Part shown: positions 59,592 to 64,000 of the stretch, in pieces
Numbering within the stretch: the first letter of the stretch is position 1
Layout: every line of letters begins with the position of its first letter
Assembly (NCBI RefSeq): GCF_000723885.1
Contig: NZ_CCDG010000044.1
Span: 1 to 64,000 of the forward strand
Source: Paenibacillus camerounensis
GTDB taxonomy: Bacteria; Bacillota; Bacilli; Paenibacillales; Paenibacillaceae
DNA length: 64,000 nt
Direction: 5' to 3'
Position numbers and translations under genes: made by a program
Notes under the pieces: generated by a model
What the model was told of the DNA's origin: nothing
What the model saw: the letters and a program-made list of their open reading frames with translations, nothing else
Databases searched by the model: none

Positions 59592-62042
59592 TTAACCCAC
59601 TACAATATTTACAAGCTTGCCCGGCACCGCAATAATTTTGCGGACGGTTTTGCCTTCAACAGCAGACTGCACGTTCGGCAGAGCCAGTGCATGCTCTTCC
59701 ATCTCCTGCTTGCCCATCTCTGCAGCTACCAGTGCGCGCTGTACAATCTTGCCGTTCACCTGTACAACAATTTCCACTTCGGCATCCACCGTCCAGGCTT
59801 CTTCATAAGACGGCCAAGGCACATAGCTGATGCTTCCCTCGTGACCCAGCAGCTGCCACAGCTCTTCAGCAATATGCGGTGCCAGCGGCGCCAGCATCTG
59901 CACGAAGTGCTCTGCCGCTTCTTTGGACAAGGTATCCTGCTTATACGCATCGTTGGTGAAGATCATCAGCTGGCTGATCGCTGTGTTAAAGCGCAAGCCT
60001 TCGAAGTCCTCCCCAACCTTTTTCAGCGTCTTGTGCCAGGTCCGTTTGAACTCGTCGCTTCCGCCATCCGGTGTAATTTTGCTGCTCAGGCTGCCGTCTT
60101 CATTGACGAACAGGCGCCATACACGGGACAGGAAGCGGTGAACGCCTTCCACACCTTTTTCATTCCAGGGCTTGGTGGCTTCCAGCGGTCCCATGAACAT
60201 TTCATACACACGCAGGGTATCCGCACCATAAGCCTCGACGATTTCGTCAGGGTTAATAACGTTGCCGCGCGATTTACTCATTTTCTCATTGTTGTTGCCC
60301 AGGATCATGCCCTGATTCACCAGCTTGTGGAACGGTTCTTTGGTGTCCACTACACCGATATCGTACAGCACCTTGTGCCAGAAGCGGGCATACAGCAGAT
60401 GAAGCACCGCATGCTCGGCACCGCCGATGTACAGGTCAACCGGCAGCCACTCTTTCTGCAGCTCAGGCGAACACAGCTCTTTATCATTATGCGGATCGAT
60501 ATACCGCAGGTAGTACCAGCAGCTGCCGGCCCATTGCGGCATCGTGTTGGTCTCGCGGCGTGCCTTCATGCCGGTCTCCGGATCAACAGTTTCCACCCAT
60601 TCGGTAACATTAGCCAGCGGGGATTCACCTGTGCCTGAAGGCTTGATGGCATCTACATCCGGCAGCATCAGCGGCAGCTGGTCCACAGGCACAGTCTTCA
60701 TTGTGCCGTCCTCCAGATGGAGAATCGGAATTGGCTCGCCCCAGTAGCGCTGGCGGCTGAACAGCCAGTCGCGCAGGCGGTAGGTTACCTTGCCCTTGCC
60801 GCTGCCCTGTTCTTCCAGCCATGAGATCATCTTAGCCATAGCTTCCTTATTGTCCAGGCCGTTCAGGAAATCAGAGTTCACATGCGGGCCGTCGCCGCTG
60901 AATGCTTCTTCCTGGATATTGCCGCCCTGCACCACTTCAATGATTTCGAGGCCGAACTGCTTCGCGAATTCCCAGTCACGGGTGTCATGGCCCGGAACAG
61001 CCATAATCGCCCCGGTTCCATAACCGGCAAGTACATAATCAGCAATCCACACAGGCACCTTGGCACCGTTAACCGGATTAATAGCATAAGCCCCGGTGAA
61101 TACGCCGCTCTTCTCTTTTGCCAGATCCGTACGCTCCAGATCGCTCTTGCGGGCTGCTTTGTCACGGTATTCCGCTACGGCCGCAGCCTGTGCTTCCGTG
61201 GTAATTACATCCACCAGCTTATGCTCCGGTGCCAGTACACAGTAGCTTGCGCCGAACAGTGTATCCGGGCGGGTGGTGAACACTTCCAGGCTTGCATCAT
61301 GGCCGTCGACCGCAAAGTTGACTTCCGCACCGGTCGATTTGCCGATCCAGTTGCGCTGCATATCCTTGATGCTCTCTTCCCAGTCCAGCTCATCCAGGTC
61401 CTCGAGCAGGCGCTCTGCATACTCGGTAATTTTCAGAATCCACTGGCGCATCGGTCTGCGGACAACAGGATGGTTACCGCGCTCGCTTTTGCCGTCGATA
61501 ACCTCTTCATTTGCCAGTACCGTTCCCAGCGCCTCACACCAGTTCACCGATACCTCAGCTACATAAGCCAGACCGCGGTTATACAGCTGGATGAAGATCC
61601 ACTGGGTCCATTTATAGTATTCCGGATCGGTGGTGCTGATCTCGCGGTCCCAGTCATAGGAGAAACCCAATGACTTGATCTGGCGGCGGAAATTGTCAAT
61701 ATTCTTGAAGGTGATGTCACGCGGGTGCTGCCCGGTATCCATAGCGTACTGCTCAGCCGGAAGGCCAAAGGCATCCCAGCCCATCGGATGAAGCACATTA
61801 TAACCGCGCATCCGTTTGTAACGGGAGATAATATCGGTTGCTGTGTAGCCTTCAGGATGCCCTACATGCAGGCCCGCACCTGATGGATACGGGAACATAT
61901 CCAGCGCGTAGAATTTCGGTTTATCCGCATCTTCACCTGTCTTGAAGGTCTTGTTCTCATCCCAGAACTTTTGCCATTTCGGCTCAATGGTCTGGGCGCG
62001 GTAGCCGGCTCCGGCCACCGTAGTTGTCTGGTTCTCACTCAT
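59592..62042 (-). CDS. leuS: Leucyl-tRNA synthetase
   Basis: An 816-residue class Ia synthetase that charges tRNA-Leu. The HIGH-type motif is PYPSGAGLHVGHPEG near residue 45; the CP1 editing domain follows (about 220-420; the threonine-rich TTRPDTLFGAS). KMSKS appears as NNNEKMSKSRGN near residue 580, with the anticodon-binding helices after 650. The ATG at 62042 has AAGGAGG upstream. A T-box leader with a leucine specifier controls it by termination. Confidence 0.98.
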   Translation of the reverse strand: MSENQTTTVAGAGYRAQTIEPKWQKFWDENKTFKTGEDADKPKFYALDMFPYPSGAGLHVGHPEGYTATDIISRYKRMRGYNVLHPMGWDAFGLPAEQYAMDTGQHPRDITFKNIDNFRRQIKSLGFSYDWDREISTTDPEYYKWTQWIFIQLYNRGLAYVAEVSVNWCEALGTVLANEEVIDGKSERGNHPVVRRPMRQWILKITEYAERLLEDLDELDWEESIKDMQRNWIGKSTGAEVNFAVDGHDASLEVFTTRPDTLFGASYCVLAPEHKLVDVITTEAQAAAVAEYRDKAARKSDLERTDLAKEKSGVFTGAYAINPVNGAKVPVWIADYVLAGYGTGAIMAVPGHDTRDWEFAKQFGLEIIEVVQGGNIQEEAFSGDGPHVNSDFLNGLDNKEAMAKMISWLEEQGSGKGKVTYRLRDWLFSRQRYWGEPIPILHLEDGTMKTVPVDQLPLMLPDVDAIKPSGTGESPLANVTEWVETVDPETGMKARRETNTMPQWAGSCWYYLRYIDPHNDKELCSPELQKEWLPVDLYIGGAEHAVLHLLYARFWHKVLYDIGVVDTKEPFHKLVNQGMILGNNNEKMSKSRGNVINPDEIVEAYGADTLRVYEMFMGPLEATKPWNEKGVEGVHRFLSRVWRLFVNEDGSLSSKITPDGGSDEFKRTWHKTLKKVGEDFEGLRFNTAISQLMIFTNDAYKQDTLSKEAAEHFVQMLAPLAPHIAEELWQLLGHEGSISYVPWPSYEEAWTVDAEVEIVVQVNGKIVQRALVAAEMGKQEMEEHALALPNVQSAVEGKTVRKIIAVPGKLVNIVVG

Positions 62043-62085
62043 CTTGTTCTCCTCCTTGGAGTTACAGCTGCTGTACTTTTCAAAC

Positions 62086-62370
62086 AAAAAAACCTCCCAT
62101 CCCCAGCGTATTAACGCTAGGGACGAGAGGTCTGAATTCCCGTGGTACCACCCTAGTTAGCGGCCGGACATGCTATGTCTGCCACTCACTTTGACACCCT
62201 TTACCGGGGGTGAGGCGACGGCGGTTCACCCGCGGATCTGCAATTGTTGCAGAAGCCTGCGGCTTGCGCCATTACTCCGAGGTGAGTTCATCCGCTCCGT
62301 TAACCGGCTTGCACCTGTACACCGGCTCTCTGAGCTAACGTTCTGCGAACTAATACTCCTCATCATCGAC
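62086..62370 (-). promoter_or_regulatory. T-box riboswitch leader of leuS (tRNA-Leu, CUC specifier)
   Basis: On the minus strand, Stem I starts near 62366 with the AGAGAGCCGG element, then the specifier loop GAA-CTC-A (CTC at 62284-62286, a leucine codon). The T-box core AGGGTGGTACCACGGG lies at 62139-62154, and the terminator stem CCTCTCGTCCC with GGGATGGGAGG is followed by seven T residues at 62086-62131. Uncharged tRNA-Leu would favour the antiterminator and switch on leuS. Confidence 0.95.
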
Positions 62371-62406
62371 AGCTATTTCGTAATGCTAATCGTAATATTA
62401 CACAAT

Positions 62407-62436
62407 ATTATATACAACTTTCTTGTCGATAGTCAA
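62407..62436 (-). promoter_or_regulatory. Sigma-A promoter of the leuS T-box transcript
   Basis: The minus strand reads TTGACT (62431-62436), 18 bases, TATAAT (62407-62412). It lies only about a dozen bases after the stop codon of the transporter gene upstream. Confidence 0.8.
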
Positions 62437-62448
62437 CGTTTTTGCCGC

Positions 62449-63516
62449 CTATGCCGCCTTCCGGCGGATATAATAGGTAAAGAGGTGCTGAATAACCACC
62501 TTTCCGGCGGCAAAAACAGGCACTGCAAGAATTAATCCGATCATACCGGCCACCTCTCCGCCGACCAGCAGGGCAAAAATAATCAGCAGCGGATGCAGAT
62601 GCAGCCTCCGGCCCACCACCTGCGGAGATATCACATTGCTCTCCAGCATCTGACACAGCGTATTTACAACCGCTACCAGCAGCACCAGCCGCAGCGAGAT
62701 CGTCGTTGCCATGACAATGGCGGGCGCAGCCCCGAGAAACGGGCCCATATACGGCACAATGTTAAACACAGCCACTACGCAGGCAAACAGAAGGGCGTAA
62801 GGCATTCCTACGATCACATAGCCTATATATGCCAGCACACCGATAATCAGGCAGACCAGAATCTGGCCGCGGATGTAATTCCCGAGCGCATCATCGATAT
62901 CCTTCAGCAGCTTCACAATCGACCTGCGGCGGGAGCGGGGCAGACAGGATACCATCGTCCGTTCAAACACGTCGAAGTCTTTTAGAATATAGAACACCAG
63001 GAACGGTACGATAAAAGCATTGAACAGCAGACCGATTGTCGTTCCGATATTATCGAGAAAATGGGAAATTCCGCCGGCCAGCCGGTTCTCCAGCTGAAAA
63101 AACCAGTTGTTCATCCCTGTCTCCACCCCCGGCGGAATCAGCTTCGTATTCATGCTGCGCATCAGCCCCTGGGCATGCAGGGTCATTTCCGGCAGATGCT
63201 CATTCAGTTCCTCAAGCTGCTCGATGAACATCGGAATCAGGTTGATGGCGATAACAACGAGTGTGGTCAGGAATACGGTATAGATCAGCAGCACCGCGAC
63301 ACTGCGCGGCATTTTTCGTCCGGCCAGCATACTGACCACCGGATTGAGCACATAAGATATAATCATGGCAGCCAGAAACGGAGCTAGAATGGCTTTTAAA
63401 AATATAAAAATCCCGTGCAGCATCGGACGGAGCAGCCAGACAAAATATAGGATAATCAGCCCAAGCAGCACACCAGTCATCCAGCGGAACCACTTGCTCT
63501 GCGACCATTGCTCCAA
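62449..63516 (-). CDS. AI-2E family transporter (TqsA/YdiK-like)
   Basis: A 355-residue polytopic membrane protein of the AI-2 exporter (PerM/UPF0118) family. Characteristic blocks are MIISYVLNPVVSML near residue 50, FYILKDFDVFERTMVSCLPRSRR near 180, the amphipathic helix region and the paired motif PYMGPFLGAAPAIVMA near 265. Family members export signals, protons/Na+ or unknown solutes; the naming as an AI-2 carrier is loose. The start is TTG (63516) with AAGGAGG eight bases upstream. A ribosome-sized gap separates it from the zinc-ribbon gene upstream. Confidence 0.88.
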   Translation of the reverse strand: MEQWSQSKWFRWMTGVLLGLIILYFVWLLRPMLHGIFIFLKAILAPFLAAMIISYVLNPVVSMLAGRKMPRSVAVLLIYTVFLTTLVVIAINLIPMFIEQLEELNEHLPEMTLHAQGLMRSMNTKLIPPGVETGMNNWFFQLENRLAGGISHFLDNIGTTIGLLFNAFIVPFLVFYILKDFDVFERTMVSCLPRSRRRSIVKLLKDIDDALGNYIRGQILVCLIIGVLAYIGYVIVGMPYALLFACVVAVFNIVPYMGPFLGAAPAIVMATTISLRLVLLVAVVNTLCQMLESNVISPQVVGRRLHLHPLLIIFALLVGGEVAGMIGLILAVPVFAAGKVVIQHLFTYYIRRKAA

Positions 63517-63659
63517 GATCAACACCTCCTTAGTACACATCCCACATGAAGAAGCCCGCCAATATCCGGACAGGCTTCGTAGATAAGTATATGTATACGG
63601 AGATAAAAATAACCGCCGCTCCAGTCAAAACGAAGATATGCAGACTATGAAAAAAAGCG

Positions 63660-63692
63660 CCAAAAACCCTCAGCATTCCGTATGCTGAAAGG
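63660..63692 (-). terminator. Terminator after the zinc-ribbon gene
   Basis: The minus strand reads CTTTCAGCAT, loop ACGGA, ATGCTGAGGG then TTTTT; a short stem and a second T-run farther on. Confidence 0.65.
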
Positions 63693-63755
63693 AAATTGAC
63701 GCTTAATAAGCTCTTCATACGTACCCGCTGCTCAAAGCACAGGAAGAACGTAAAA

Positions 63756-63974
63756 TCAGGAGGATGCGTGGATTTGCGGGAAATCCTGAGCAATTTCTTC
63801 GCCTGAGAACAGATCGTCAAGCGAACTGAGCGTGCCGTCTTCTTCAACCTGATAAACCGACATTTTTTCACCATTGACCGTTAGTTCAATAAAACAGCCC
63901 CAGCAATAGAACTGGTGTGAACCAATCTTGCCGATATCCTTGGAGTTGCAGTTTGGACACTTCATATCATACAT
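63756..63974 (-). CDS. Small zinc-ribbon protein
   Basis: A 72-residue protein: MYDMKCPNCNSKDIGKIG then SHQFYCWGCFIELTVNGEKM. Two C-x2-C pairs (residues about 6-9 and 25-28) form a probable treble-clef or zinc-ribbon knuckle. The acidic second half (VEEDGTLSSLDDLFSGEEIAQDF) is likely disordered. A start at the first ATG has AGGTGG five bases away; the second ATG, three codons later, has it at about 11 and may be the true start. A terminator follows. Similar small proteins accompany AI-2E transporter genes in related genomes, to my recollection; function is unknown. Confidence 0.7.
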   Translation of the reverse strand: MYDMKCPNCNSKDIGKIGSHQFYCWGCFIELTVNGEKMSVYQVEEDGTLSSLDDLFSGEEIAQDFPQIHASS

Positions 63975-64000
63975 TCCACCTATCCGTTAACAATATTAAT

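Noticed and set aside
60882..61673. 263-codon plus-strand frame opposite leuS
   Set aside because: Antisense shadow of leuS; no motif or start site.
1..64000. tRNA, rRNA genes and CRISPR arrays
   Set aside because: No cloverleaf with CCA or TTCGA-type arm and no regular spacer-repeat array was seen; the 66-bp repeat at 37177 is tandem without unique spacers.

Overview
The window is a chromosomal segment of an endospore-forming Gram-positive bacterium of the Paenibacillus type. Four things point there. It carries the conserved Bacillales block mtaB, rsmE, prmA, dnaJ, dnaK, grpE, hrcA, hemW, lepA, a yqxA-position gene, spoIIP, gpr, rpsT, holA, comEC, comEB, comEA and comER, with leuS next to comER. 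It has spore genes (spoIIP, gpr), an SLH-anchored subtilase and many TTG/GTG starts behind strong Shine-Dalgarno sequences. The genus is inferred from gene content and style, not from a search.

Layout. 1-5.9 kb: an rRNA methyltransferase, a divergent Na/Pi cotransporter-like protein and a three-gene ECF vitamin-type importer (S, fused A-A, T). 6.1-9.6 kb: a secreted Ig-like (BIG2) repeat protein and a NUDIX hydrolase, in a stretch with three short segments bounded by inverted repeats. 9.6-14.2 kb: mtaB, rsmE, a site-2 protease, prmA and tag. 14.5-19.3 kb: a signalling patch with an MHYT-PAS-GGDEF-EAL protein, a soluble PAS chemoreceptor-like protein and three small hypothetical genes. 19.9-24 kb: a 1366-residue cell-wall subtilase. 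24.1-29.1 kb: the hrcA-grpE-dnaK-dnaJ heat-shock operon with a perfect CIRCE operator. 29.3-39.1 kb: hemW, lepA, spoIIP, gpr, rpsT and holA.

39.4-52.2 kb is accessory DNA between holA and comEC. It holds two ECF sigma/anti-sigma pairs, a 2-keto-3-deoxygluconate module (kdgA, kdgK and a LacI regulator), a LacI-regulated heterodimeric ABC exporter and a probable ABC-2 permease remnant. 52.2-59.5 kb is the comE competence cluster. Here comEA is separated from comEB-comEC by a TetR regulator and two flavoprotein genes. 59.6-64 kb: leuS under a T-box leader with a CUC specifier, an AI-2E family transporter and a small zinc-ribbon protein.

The most unusual non-coding feature is upstream of the spore protease gene gpr. 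A predicted sigma-G promoter is followed by a leader made of an exact 66-bp tandem repeat that runs into the ribosome binding site. A single related leader precedes prmA. Other notable signals are a dispersed palindromic repeat (two copies), a MITE-like element, an in-frame 45-bp repeat in comEA, a TetR palindrome over its own promoter and a probable ECF-sigma promoter ahead of its sigma gene.
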